From: Eucalyptus grandis
Lineage: Eukaryota > Streptophyta > Magnoliopsida > Myrtales > Myrtaceae
DNA: 64,000 nt
Reading direction: 5' to 3'
Assembly (NCBI RefSeq): GCF_016545825.1
Contig: NC_052615.1
Location: 33,815,516 to 33,879,515 of the forward strand
The position numbers and the translations under genes are program-made. The notes beneath the pieces were generated by a model. That model searched no databases. It saw nothing but the letters and a program-made list of their open reading frames with translations, and had not been told where the DNA came from. Positions 48,575 to 60,489 of the stretch are shown piece by piece; position 1 is the stretch's first letter; each line of letters begins with the position of its first letter.

Positions 48575-51500
48575 TAGGGGTGAGCGGGTCTAGGGTGGGT
48601 AGGGTCTAGACCTGGACCCTGTTCCCTACCATGTTATAATCGGTTCTCCTTTTTTGGACCTTGTTCACTACCCTGTTTGCATTGGACCATGTTCCCAGCC
48701 CACCCTGTTTTTCCGGTCCGGGATCCGGGTTGGCCCTGTTTATATTGGAACCTGTTTTGCATAAAAATTAACCTTAGAGAAGCAAGTCTAGATGAGTTAT
48801 CTGCTGAAACAAAAGGCTGGACCAAGCACATCCTTCGACCAAACTCATTGGGAACATGTATAAAATTTGGACTCCCCTTGAAAAAATCAACTAAGTATAT
48901 AATTCGACCATCTCGCATCCCCATATCCCACAAGATACATCGAGTTTCTCATATTCCAATAATATACAAGCTAGCAATTTAGCCAATTAACTAGTTGTAG
49001 TACAATTTTTGGCTGATCACATATCAACCTTGTTCTTCATGTGCTCGATCTTCTTCTCCTTCTTTGGCCTTGCATTCCATGTGGTACAAAATCTCTGACA
49101 AAAACCTAAAGTTCATATATAAAGAAAAATCAACAAGAATCCATACTCTAGGATTTAATAAAGTCTATTTACTTACCATAAAATTGGAGTTTCGACAAAA
49201 TGAAGTTTATTTTCCAATGATAATGTCCTTGGTAAAACAATCCAAATCTATAAAAAAGAAAAAAGAAAAAAAGAGAGATTAAATAAGGCATGCACTTAAT
49301 AGATAGTTATGCGAATGAATTACAAGATACAAAGAAATATATATAACTTACCCGCTTCAAATTGTTCCGCATTCTTGATGCACTCTTCAACATTAATTGG
49401 CACGCGAACAGCTCTCAACCAATCTTGAGTACAAATTAAACCTTCCACCACTCTAGGAGTCAGAATTTCGAAAGCCATCAAGTACACGTCCCGATGTACT
49501 AAAAGCCGACTCTGAAGCAATGGTAGTCATGGGAATAGACAAAACATCTCGAGCCATCAAAGATACGATTTCATACTTTGACCCAATACTCTTCTACCAC
49601 ATCAAAAGATTAATATTAAGGATATCTTCACTTTCAGATACCGATTAAGCTCATATTTGTTTTCATCCAACACTTCTTTCTTCGCATGGAGAAAGCTTTT
49701 ATGCCAAGCATCGAATTCACAATCATTGTCATCAATATTAGAAGCACTACTACTGTTACTCACACTTGAATCACCAAATTTTCCTTTACTAGAAGAGCCA
49801 ACAAAAGACCGCTCATAAGATTTATACAAATTCTCTAAGGCGACCTTCACTTTATCATGCATCTCATCAATTTTTGCTTCATCATCATAAATTTGTTAAA
49901 AACAGAACTTTACATAATTCAACTTCTTTGTAGGATTTAATGTAACCGCAATCAACGCCATCATATTGACTTTATCCAAACTCCCATAATACTTGTCAAA
50001 CTTCTCATTCATTTTTAAACCCATAGTTTGAAGTTTTGGGTCTAAAGAATTCGCCGCATTATTCAAATACTTGTACAACTTAGCTATCTCCTCAAAATAA
50101 TGATTTGAAGTAACATATGAACTACTCGACATCCTTTTGGTTGCATCATAAAACCGTCTCAGAAATTTAGAAAAAATTATGGCATTTTCCCAATCTTCAT
50201 CTTCAGGAGGATCATTGTCAATTTCCCTTAAGAAATATAAATCTTCTTCTTTCATTCTTTTAAAAGCTTTCTTGAACTTTATGGCAGTATTTAGCATCAT
50301 GTAAGTGGAGTTCCATCTAGTGGCAACATCAAGACAGATCGAACCATTGTATGCAATCCTCTCACTCTCAATGCAACCTTTGAATGTCTTAGCTCTAGCC
50401 GGAGAACTCCTCACATACCTAACCATGTTTTGGATGCATGCAATAGAATCACCCACCTTATACAATCCATCTCTTACTATCAAGTTAAGTATATGAGCAG
50501 TGCATCTCATATATAAAGCATTACCGTTCAAAATAAAAAATCCTTGTTCTGAAAATTTTTCTTTCAAATAACTAACGGCCACATCATTTGAATTTGCATT
50601 ATCCACTGTTATTGTGAACACCTTCCTTTCTATTCCCCAATCATAAATGCATTTCCCCACCATTTTACCAATCTCCTTACCCTTGTGACTATGCATCATC
50701 ACAAAATTGATTATTCTTTTTTGCAACTGCCAATTTTCATCAATATAATGTGCAGTAAGACACAAATAGTTCAAGTTTTGAATGGAACACCACATATTCA
50801 TTGTGAGTGCTATCCTAGATTTAAGTTTATCAAAGTAAGCTTTCAAATAAGTCATTTCACTCAGATATAACTTCATACAATCTCTTGCCATTGTAAATTG
50901 TGAAAGATGATGGAAAAGAGGTTACAATTCAGTAACAAAATTCCGAAAACCAACATGCTCAACCATGGAAAATTGTTGCTCATCAATAATAATCATTCGA
51001 GTAAGTATATGACTATAACGTTCTTGATCAAACTTCCATGTCGTTAAGACACTATCACTAGTAGTATTTTCCCTAACCTCGCCAACTACACTTTTGTCAC
51101 GTGATGCAAACAACATTGGCTTTTTATCTGTGCGAGAATAGTTTTTGCACTTTCTCAAGTGCTTCCACATAGTAGAGGTTTCATGATCAACATTATACAC
51201 ATAATCTATCCCGCAATGAATGCACTTCACCTTAACTGTTTTCTGTGTTTTCTCATCTATAATTCTCAAAAAATGATCCCAACAATCTGATTGATTAGCT
51301 CGCTTTTTACCCGAAGCAATATGAGAGTTAGGTACCCTCACCTTGTTTGTCGCGCCCATGGTTGCAAATTCCACTTCATCGGCTCCACGGAATGGCAATT
51401 CCATGAGTGGACTCATTTCATCATGTCCCTCTACTTCCATTGACATGTTTTTGTCTTAATCCATTGACTGAAAACTGAATATATATATAACATTAGTATT

Positions 51501-51961
51501 CCATAAAAACATATTAGTTTTCATAGTAAATCAAATCTCTCAACATAACTTTGGAGATAGAAAGTAATTCATTCATCCCAAGAAGTCATTCGCAGTTGGA
51601 TTTATAATGTATTTCACACTTTTATGTCTAAAAGTTATCACGAACAATGCATCAACGACATTGAACAAACACAATAGTATCCAAATAAACTCTAAAAAGC
51701 ACCTCATCTATGTCAAGTTATAAAGTACAAATGCCAGGGAAGAGATTGCACCCATTTCAATTGAAATGAAGCCTCCAATCTCAAGATGGTCCAAACATTT
51801 TTGGAACCCATACTTACAACAGTTAAAACTAGTGCATGATTCCAAGCCTTAGGTTTCTCCTTCTACTTATTTTTAGATTTATAATGTATTTCACACTTTT
51901 ATCTTTGTAAATTTTTTCTTAGAAGGTCTCGCTTTGTCTTGGAGTATTCTCCTAATTTTTT
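48575..51961 (-). mobile_element. Remains of a hAT transposon between the two gag copies
   Basis: The left edge starts near 48580 with GGGGTGAGCGGGTCTAGGGT and subterminal repeats of the CCCTGTTCCCTACC type, as at hAT ends. The transposase gene runs on the minus strand from about 51446 to 49320. No matching inverted end is found before gag copy B at 51962, so the right end seems lost. A 27-base stretch (GATTTATAATGTATTTCACA and following) occurs twice at about 51600 and 51873. Confidence 0.7.
49320..51446 (-). pseudogene. hAT transposase (RICESLEEPER-like), inactivated
   Basis: Read on the minus strand. A BED zinc finger lies near the start (SDCWDHFLRIIDEKTQKTVK, then VKCIHC and HLRKCKN). 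The catalytic part follows (FTITVDNANSND with its Asp, RCTAHILNLIVRDGLYKVGD, LDVATRWNSTYMML). The C-terminal dimerisation region is at the end (SIPMTTIASESAFSTSGRVL, then RVVEGLICTQDWLRA). There are at least three lesions: a stop near 50922 before MARDCMKLYL, a stop near 49893 after KFCF, and a one-base frameshift near 49465 in the dimerisation part. The family moves DNA by cut and paste; this copy cannot make a full protein. Confidence 0.85.
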
Positions 51962-54389
51962 CTAGAATTTTCCTCAGTTCCTTTTCTTGAATTGTTTTCA
52001 AATTTCCATCCTGGAAGACAAACCGGCAAACTGAGTTGGAATTTAACCTTTCTTGATACCATGGCAAAAAACAAGAATGTTAAGAACTCCTCAATGGAGG
52101 AAACCTTCCTAAACTAAACTTCGCTAGCATCAGATCAAATTGATCTAGATGAGGAGTAGGTTAACCCTAATCCTAGTGATAACTAGAACGCAACTAATGT
52201 GGCCGACCCTCTTCCTACTTTAGTTCAGATACCTAAGCCAATGCACTAGCCCTCATTTAAGTGGTATCTTGTCCAAGGCCAATGGGTGGGCAAGCTAGGA
52301 CAGGCATGAGCTCAGCATGGCCCAATAGGAGAGGAGAACTTCTGGGATTTTGGAATTTAGCCAAATATAGGAGGAAATATCCCTCATTCACATGTAATCC
52401 ACCCGAATGAGGGTTCGGGTCAAACAAATCCGTGTCATAGGATTGGATCCATATTGGGTTGAGGCTTTTCACCCGGTTTCATACTGTTGGGTCACGTGAA
52501 CCCGGGTCATGGAATCGGATCCATATTGGGTCAAGGGGGAATTCCCTACCTGGTGTTTCCAAGCGATTTCATGTTGTATGTTCTTCTAGTCAACGGCGGT
52601 GCTGGTCGTCTTGAACTTAGTGACCCCCTTTTCACATCACCAGCTGATGGATTAGAGTTGTGACTCATCTATTTGCAGCTCACTGGACCACAAAATTATA
52701 GTGCTTGGACGCGAGACCGCTAGCAAAAGCCCTTGTCACAAAGGATAAGGATAAGTTTCTCGATGGCATGGTTCCCTTCTCGACTGAGGAGCGTCTTTAG
52801 AGACATTGGCGAAAGTGCAATCAGTTGGTTCGCACTTGGTTCGGCAACTGTTTAACCCTCAAGTCACGGTTGGGCTACCACTAACCAAAGAGTCTAAGAG
52901 GTTTTGAGAGAGCATCCATGAAATGTACGGTTGTCTGGATTGCTAAAACTATTCACCATCACCCAAAGCCTGTCGGAGTTGAAGCAAGAGAACTTTCAAG
53001 GAACCTTTCGATTATCGCTTGCTTCAATTGGCTCTCAACCCTTTGGAATGAACCTGAAGCAGCAAAGGAGTGGCTCAAGGGTCCCAAGAGCACTCTCAAA
53101 CAATATAGGGAGATGAAGAAGAGAGAGAAGGCTATGAGATTTTCCTTGTCCTTAAAAAGTCGTATTCATCGTTTCGATCGCAACTCCTTGCAATGGGCCC
53201 CTCGTTGCCTCTCGGCCGGATCTATCAGTTGGCTGTCCAAGAAGAAAGCCAACGACTCACCGTGATTGAGCAAGGTCGAGTTGGCGAAGGGGTGCGTCTC
53301 ACCACCTATTCCTTCGGCGTTGCTTAAGGTGGGACGACCACTGGTGGAGCACTTGAGAGATTTGAAAGCCAAGGGAGAGGACTTGCAGTTGTGACATCTA
53401 AGAGAAATCAAGGGATCCCTACGGTTTTTCGCATGAACGGGTTGGATCATCCCACAAGATCAGATGGATGGGATCAGAGGGATGGATCGAGCGGCTGAGA
53501 TCAACATGCAGGAATGGACAGCCCTCGATCGTCCATTAGCTCTACTAAATCAAACGGCTATTGTCAAGCCACGTTGGCCATTAGGTATAAAGTATCCCAT
53601 GACTCACGAAATGCCATATGATCAAGGAAGGTTAGTGGGCAAAATTCTAAATTTAAAAATAAATATTGTGAATATTGCAAGCATCTACATTACACTATCA
53701 ACACATGCTGAAAATTATATGGGAAACCTAATGATAAAGACCAAAGGGAGAAGGAATTTACTGCTTATCAGGTTTCTGCATAAAAAGTTGATGGGGACAT
53801 ATCAGACTATTACCCAAGATCAATATTATAACATTATGAAGGCTCTCAGTTAATTATCAAACAATGACAAGGCTGCAAGTTTCTCGGGTATTTTCTTGGC
53901 AAGACAAATTTAATATCAATTGATGTATGTATAATTGATTTAGATGCCGGTGACCACATAATTTGCAATGAGTAATTATTTTCTCATTTAGTGTGTCTTC
54001 TAAATGGAAATATCACTCATGTCACCAAAATTGACACTGTTCATTTTAGTTCAAATATTACTCTATAAAAAATGTCCTGTAAATCACTACCGCCTTGGTG
54101 GCCACGATGGTTTGGGCTCTCTCCCCTTCATGAAGGGGAGGAGTTCGAATCTACTCACGGTCGCTTGGGGTCTTAAGTGGAATGTCGGGGGTGGTAGGTC
54201 CTCCCGCTTACGTGCCGGCTGTACGGGGTTCCTGAGTAAAAAAAAAAATGTCTTGTAAATCCCTGATTTTGAGTTCAACTTCTTATCCATCTCAAAAGTT
54301 TGTAAGGATAATTTTTATCTTGCCATATTCAGTTTGGACAAATGCTTCTTTTAGGATCTTTTGACTAGTAGACTGATGGGCCTAGGTAG
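51962..54389 (+). pseudogene. Copia gag region, copy B (broken)
   Basis: Near-copy of 46305-48574 from CTAGAATT through ACTAGTAGA-TGATGGG, with the same early stops after the ATG at 52061. It has its own further indels (for example a loss near 52800 and a frameshift near 53325) and contains the SINE at 54086-54248. Beyond 54389 it runs on into pol. Confidence 0.75.
54086..54248 (+). mobile_element. tRNA-derived SINE with poly-A tail
   Basis: Gag copy A shows the empty site (AAAAAATGTCTTGTAAATCC). In copy B the same sequence is split: AATGTCCTGTAAATC at 54071-54085, then the insert, then AATGTCTTGTAAATC at 54247-54261. These are the target duplications. The insert carries a TGGTGGCCACGATGG stretch resembling an A box, a pol III B box GAGTTCGAATC at about 54141-54151, and an A-rich tail. 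It is about 160 bases. Confidence 0.88.
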
Positions 54390-57041
54390 TGTTGCATAAG
54401 GGCTCTATTTTTGGGTCAATTTCCCAAATTTTTTTGATTAATTGAACAAAGGAATTTCTTGTAATGCTATTACTAGAAATAAAATTTTTATTTCTCATTA
54501 ACGCTTCTGTCATAGTGCACAGTTTCCATGTCCCAAATGTTTGATTTGCCCTTTGGCAAAACAATCTCAACCACACTTACCAATGAGTACATCTCGAGCT
54601 GTCGATGCTTTTTCATTACTTCCTATTGATATTTGGGGTCTCCATCACACCCCACATCATGATGACTCATTTTTTTCTCACGATTGTCAATGATCATACT
54701 TGCGCCACTTGAGTTTTTTTTATGTAACCCAAGAGCCAAACTTTTTCAAATCTGTTGAAATGCTTATCTCTCATAAAAAGTTAATTCGATAGCTTTGTTC
54801 AAAGAATTCGCATAGATAATGGACACATGTTCTTCAATGTGGAATGTGAGTCTTTCCTATCCTCTCATGGGATACTCCATGAGAACCTTGTACTTACACC
54901 CTTCAACAAAATGGGATTGTTGAGCGCAAACATCGATATTTCTTAGAAGTAGCTTGAGTTCTCAAGTATCAAGCTTCAATTCCTAAAATTTTTTGGGGAG
55001 ATTATGTGGTCATGGCAACATACTTGGTTAATCACATGCCAGCTTGAAATCAAATCCTTGATGGACGTACTCCTTTTGAGTTACTTTACGGAAAACAACC
55101 AAGGATTGATCATCTTAGGGTATTTGGCTGCTTATGTTATGCAACAACTATGGGACCTCCGGATAAGATGGGTCCCCATGCCATTCGATGTGTTTTTATG
55201 GATATCCTCCCTACATAAAGGTTATCGAGTAATGGAAATCACTACAGGACACTTCTTTGTGAGTAGAGATGTAGTTTTTAAGGAAGACATTTTTCCATTT
55301 CGAGAGACTACATCTTCATCTTCTACCACGACATCCAATCATCGTCTTTTTTTTTTTTGTTGAAAAAGGACTTATCTATGGAACCTCAGTACGTACTCCT
55401 TGCACTTGAGCCACATGTGCCGATCACAATAGACTCTTTACACTAAGATGTTGCATCGCCGACCATCATATTTAAGGACGATCATCCAAACAACCTTTAA
55501 GTGACTTCTTCGCTGTAGGTTCATCATGAGTCATCTCCTATAGTTCCTAAGGAGACAAATTTAGCAACCTCGGCGTTCCGATCATCATATTTGACTGCAC
55601 ACATGAACAAAAGACTACATATGTTCCACGCTAGATTCTCTAGGTACATAATATCCTATGTCTTCTGACGTTTCATTTAGTTGACTATCACCAAAACACA
55701 TGTGCTGTATTAGTTGAATTTATGAAGAATAGGAACCGTCTTCTTATTATGAGGTAGATGGTTCCATTGAATGGTACAAGACTTGTTTAGTTGCAAAAGG
55801 ATTCACACAATAGGAAGGCTTTGATTATCATGAGACATTTTCTCCTATGATAAAAGAAGTTACTGTTCTCTCCTTCCTGTCCATTGTTGTCTTTCAGAAT
55901 TGGCCATTACATCATATGGATGTCCACAATGCCTTTTTACATGAGGATTTGGATGAAGAAATCTACACGGAACTTCCGTAGAGTTTATGTAGACAGGGGG
56001 GTTCTTGTGTATGTTGTCTTCATAAATCCCTGTATGGGCTTAAACAGGCTTCTAGACAATGCTATGCCAAATTCACCAGTGCATTAACCAACGCGGAATT
56101 CCAGCATTCCAAGCATTATTATGCCTTATTCACATTGACTGAAGGTACTTCATCTATTTATTTGTTAATATATGTTGATGACATCCTTATCATGGGGAAT
56201 AATGAGGCAACAATTAGAAAGTTTAAAAAATATCTACAATCTACTTTTCACATCAAGGGCCTTCTAAGTATTTCCTTGGCATTGAAATAGCTTAGTCTAA
56301 CAAGGGAATTTGCCTTAACCAACGTAAATTCATTTTAGAGATAGTTTCTAAAGCAAGACTATCAAGATGTAAATCAACTACTATACTGGTCAACAAAATG
56401 CATAGTTGACAACACATGAATATGATGTGAGCTTGTCCTCATCCACCATAGATCCATTGCCTAAAGACCCATTGAGATATCAACGACTTGTTGGGAAATT
56501 AATCTATCTCATAATAACATGACCTGATATGTTATGTAGTGCATATACTCGGTCAATTCATGCACAAGTGAAAGCAATCCCATATGAATGCAACGTTGAA
56601 AGTTGTGAAGTACTTGAAAGGATGTTGATGACTTGGCATATTTTTGTCTCGTGATTGCAATATGAAAATGATAGCCTACTATGATACATATTTTATTAAT
56701 TGTCTGATGACAAGAAGGTCCATGTTTTTGTATCAAATTGGAGCGATTACTTATTTCATGGAAAACAAAGAAGCAGTCAACTATATCATTATCATCAACA
56801 GAATCATAATATCGGGCTATGGCCAAAACTGTTTATAGAATAGTTTGGATTTGGGGACTACTATCAGATCTTGGAGTACAAATCAATGAACCTAGTGAAT
56901 TGTTTTGTGATAATGATGTTGCACTCAAATTAGTGACCAATCTAGTTTTTCATGAGAGAACTAAGCACGTAGAGATTGATTGTCATTCCACTCAAGAAAA
57001 AATTCAAGAACGGATCGTCACAATGAGAGGAATTGGAACAG
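54390..57041 (+). pseudogene. Copia pol remains: integrase, reverse transcriptase, RNase H
   Basis: Fragments in several frames. Integrase: FFLTIVNDHTCATWV near 54680, then MATYLVNHMPA and GYRVMEITTGHFFVSRDVVF near 55010-55280. Reverse transcriptase: SLYGLKQASRQCYAKF near 56030 and the catalytic YVDD at 56171. RNase H: ELFCDNDVALKLVTN and HERTKHVEIDCH near 56900-56990. Many stops. A purine-rich AATGAGAGGAATTGGAA just before the right LTR is the probable polypurine tract. Confidence 0.85.
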
Positions 57042-57303
57042 TAGAAATATGGTTTGATATTGTAAGAAATATTGATTTTAATTGATACAATTAGATCGGT
57101 AATTGATATTGTTAATTTATTATTTACTTGGTAGAATAGGAAATGTAATTATAATGTAATCATGTATATTTCTTTAATCGTGATGTAATCATGTATATTT
57201 CTTTCATGCTTTTCTTTAGCATTATAAATAGAGTAGTGTACATGTACAATGATATATAGAAAATACAGAATTACATTTCCTCCAAAATATTCTTCAATTT
57301 TTG
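57042..57303 (+). repeat. 3' LTR of the Copia element
   Basis: Matches the left LTR but is longer. Part of the extra length is a tandem duplication of about 29 bases (GTAATCATGTATATTTCTTT repeated at about 57156 and 57185). Its first bases read TAGAAATATGG instead of TGGAAATATGG. Confidence 0.85.
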
Positions 57304-58524
57304 TAAGGGCCAAACTTCGGGAGACGATATCTCATCACTTGAGCCTTTTTGGGCTCTCTCTCTCAATAGTTTTCGACAAGAATTTCTTGACAAACACAAA
57401 ATCACCCAGAAATAAAGAAGAGTCAAGCTATTATAACACGACTAAGGACACTTTCTAGAACAATTTCACTCGTGGGACAAGAGACAAATAAGCATGAATA
57501 GCATTACTCAATCTCTTATGTTGAATTTATCAATTCATCATTTGGTGAACATTGACCCCCATTCGGTCGTTGTTGGAAAGCGGCTAAATTCATCCTTTTT
57601 TCGTCACTCTTTTTCTGACGTCACTGCTGAGGAACAGCAGCTGTGCTGCTCTCATCAGTGACGACATAATTCCAAGCTCAAAGCTTACAAGTCAAAAATC
57701 TGAACTTTCTTTTCCTTCTTGTGATGTTGATAATCCCTATGTACCTTCCACTGTTTTGATTGACTGATGAATTTTCAGTCTAATTTTTTTATATCGCCTT
57801 CATGTGACGTAAAACAATTTATCTCGGTCGTTTGCTTGCGCAAAATAAGTTTTTGTGAATTGTCTTTTACTAAAGGACCATCTTGCCAAAATAACTAACG
57901 TGTTTCTCCAGAAAATAACAAGTCTATATCACAAAACAAAATAACTCCTAATAAGTATCTTCTGGCATTTGTGAATGAGTGATCCACTTCATAGTAGATC
58001 AGTTTCGATATCGAAATTTGAAAACCATTTTTATAAGTCCTAATTCCAAAACATTGAAATGAGAATTGAACTGATTATACTTGGAACTAGCTTGAAGCCG
58101 AATTAGTTGGTTCCGATTCCACTCAAGAACTAGGTTTGGCTTTGTAAAGATCACATAATTGTATAATATATTATTCTTATGAGTCTAGGAATTTTTTATT
58201 TTGTAAAAAATCAAGGTGCATAAAACAGATTCTTAAACCAATTCAACCATGAAACCGACCAGTTTCATTGGTTCCCAAAGAATTCCATGAACTAAAATGA
58301 TGAAACTTCTTTTTTTTTTTTTTTTTTTTTATATAAGATGGCAATAACCTTACCAACCTTTGATTTTTTTTTTTTTTTTTTTTTTTGACGAGACCAACCT
58401 TTGATTTGCTTCTTCCTTTTCTCCTTTTTGAAATTTATTTAAATTTGGGATAAATCAAATAAAAAATAGAGGAAGAAAAAGGAGGGAGACGTTGACGGCA
58501 AAAGTCTCTCTGCCAAAGCTCTTC
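57304..58524. other. Intergenic DNA and promoter region of the PIRL gene
   Basis: AT-rich DNA with T-runs at 58311-58330 and 58363-58386. No gene is recognisable. The distal PIRL promoter lies at its right end. Confidence 0.4.
58352..58407 (-). mobile_element. Very short retroposon remnant (poly-T plus six bases) with target duplication
   Basis: ACCAACCTTTGATTT occurs at 58352 and again at 58393. Between the copies is only a T-run and GACGAG. This fits the 3' tail of a SINE or LINE inserted in minus orientation and cut short at its 5' end. Confidence 0.5.
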
Positions 58525-58533
58525 TATAAATAG
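58525..58533 (+). promoter_or_regulatory. TATA box of the PIRL gene
   Basis: TATAAATAG lies 72 bases before the ATG, with a short leader after it. Confidence 0.75.
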
Positions 58534-58604
58534 TGGCCCATTCCTTAGTCTCAAATCCCAAAACCTTGAAAAGCTCCCACCAAAACCAGGTTCTTGCTCC
58601 TCCA

Positions 58605-60489
58605 ATGGCTGTGCTAACAAAGCAAGACCCTCCTCCACCACCTCCTGCTCTCGCGGACTCCATCGATGAGATCACGAGAATCTACAGATCGCTCCCTCCA
58701 CGACCCGCCATCGAGGAAGTCGAAGCCGCTGCGTCGGTGCTCGAGACGGTGGACTCCGAAGAGAAGGCGAGGCTGGAGGAGATCTCGAGGCAGGAGCTTC
58801 CCAAGGACGTCCCCGCAGAGGTCTGCTCCGTCCTGAAGGAAGTGAAGAGGACCATGGTCTTGTTCCAGAGCCACGAGCAGAAGAAGGAGGCACGGCACGT
58901 GATCGAGGTGGACGGGATGTTTCAGAAGTTCGCCGAGCTCATTCAGAGAGCTTCTGAGCTGGTCTCTGGAGGAGGCGGCGGCGACGACCGTAGGGATGTG
59001 AGATTCGAGGACCCGGTTGAGAGAATTGTGAGAGAGGGTGAGATTATGGAGCAGAATCTTGCGTGCGGCGAGGTTGATGATGAAACAGAGAAAGAGAGTT
59101 TGAGAAAGTTGGTGAAGAGTGCTTCCGCAAAAGCGACGATCTCTACAGGTTCGAGTCGGTTCGTTTCCCTTGGTTTTTCTCATCTGGGTTTTCGCCTTTT
59201 CTTTTCTATTCATGCTAATTTTGAGTGTTCTTGATGTGATTTCTTGTAGAAGCAACTTAAAAGAGTCCCGATTTTCATGCTTTCATTCGTGAAAGATCAT
59301 TATTTTCTGTTGATGTGTTGTTTCGCATCCATATTTGAAAACTGAAGTTTCTAGACTTGCATTTTCAGTTAAGGTAGATTCTGAGAAATTGAGCCTAATG
59401 AAGGTGGCTGCCCTCATTGAGAACTCTGCAAAAACCGGAGCTGAAGCCCTCGATCTCAGGGGGAAGTTGATGGATCAAATCGAGTGGCTTCCCATGTCTC
59501 TTGGGAAACTATCTGAAGTCACTGAGTTGGACATATCAGAAAATCGAATCATGGCTCTTCCGCCCTCCATCGGCGACCTAAGGGCCTTGAGGAAGCTATC
59601 CATGAGCTCCAACCAGCTCATCAATCTTCCTGAATCGTTTGGCGAGCTAATCAATCTCCAAGATCTTGATCTCCAAGCCAACAGATTGCGATCCTTGCCC
59701 GCTTCCTTTGGAAACTTGTCTAGTCTTGTCAATCTCGATCTAAGCTCGAATGAGATGACCCGATTGCCCAATTCCTTTGGGAATCTGGAATCTTTACAGA
59801 AACTAAATGTGGAAACCAATGAGCTTGAGGAGCTTCCTTACACGATTGGCTCCTGCTCGTTGCTTGTTGAGCTAAGGCTAGATTTCAACCAGCTCAAGGC
59901 TCTTCCAGAGGCGATCGGGAAGATCAAATCCTTGGAGGTTCTCACTTTGCATTACAATCGAATCAAAGGGTTGCCTACAACTATCAGCAATCTTTCCAAC
60001 TTAAGGGAACTGGACGTCAGCTTCAACGAACTTGAGTTCGTGCCCGATACCTTGTCCTTTGTCATGAGCCTTGAGAAGTTAAAAGTCGGGAACAACTTTG
60101 CTGATCTGAGATCCCTACCGAGATCAATAGGAAATCTTGAGATGCTCGAAGAACTTGACATAAGCAACAATCAGATAAGAGAACTGCCGGATTCTTTCAG
60201 GTTCTTGTCAAGGCTGAGAGTTCTAAGAGCCGACCAGACACCCCTTGAATTGCCTCCGAGAGAAGTAGCCAGACTTGGTGCTCAGGTACTGCTTCATTAC
60301 TACGTAGTGCAATTCTTTAGGTTCTTTATCAGATGGTCATTTGGTTAATACTCTCTTTCAAATCCTGTTCATCAGGCGGTCGTGCAATACATGGCAGATC
60401 ACGTGGCTAAGAGAGATTCCAAGTCCGAACCAATAAAGAAGAAAAGAAGGTGGTTCTGGTTCCGGTTCTGGTTCTGCTCAAGCGCTTAG
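58605..60489 (+). CDS. PIRL: Plant intracellular Ras-group-related LRR protein (PIRL4/5 type)
   Basis: Exons 58605-59148, 59369-60285 and 60376-60489, phases consistent, 524 residues. PIRLs are cytosolic plant proteins with leucine-rich repeats of the SHOC2/Ras-binding kind; some are needed for pollen and gametophyte development. Residues 1 to about 185 are a charged, partly helical N-terminal region with IDEITRIYRSLPPRPAIEEV. About 11 repeats of roughly 23 residues follow (for example LPPSIGDLRALRKLSMSSNQ and LPESFGELINLQDLDLQANR). After the repeats come PPREVARLGAQAVVQYM and a short tail rich in lysine, arginine, tryptophan and phenylalanine (RWFWFRFWFCSSA). The start is the first ATG after the TATA box. 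The second intron is short, 90 bases. No lesion is visible. Confidence 0.94.

Larger units (their letters stand above)
46029..57303 (+). mobile_element. Decayed Copia retrotransposon with duplicated gag region and nested insertions
   Basis: LTRs at both ends match (46029-46261 and 57042-57303). A primer-binding-like TTGGTATTAGAGCC follows the left LTR, close to the initiator-tRNA-Met type. Order: LTR, gag copy A (46305-48574), hAT remains (48575-51961), gag copy B (51962-54389), integrase, reverse transcriptase, RNase H, purine-rich tract, LTR. Integrase before reverse transcriptase is the Copia order. All coding parts contain stops and frameshifts, so the element is dead. No clean target duplication is visible. 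Confidence 0.85.

Noticed and set aside
58614..59255. 213-codon open frame on the minus strand
   Set aside because: Antisense shadow of PIRL exon 1; low-complexity peptide with no family likeness.
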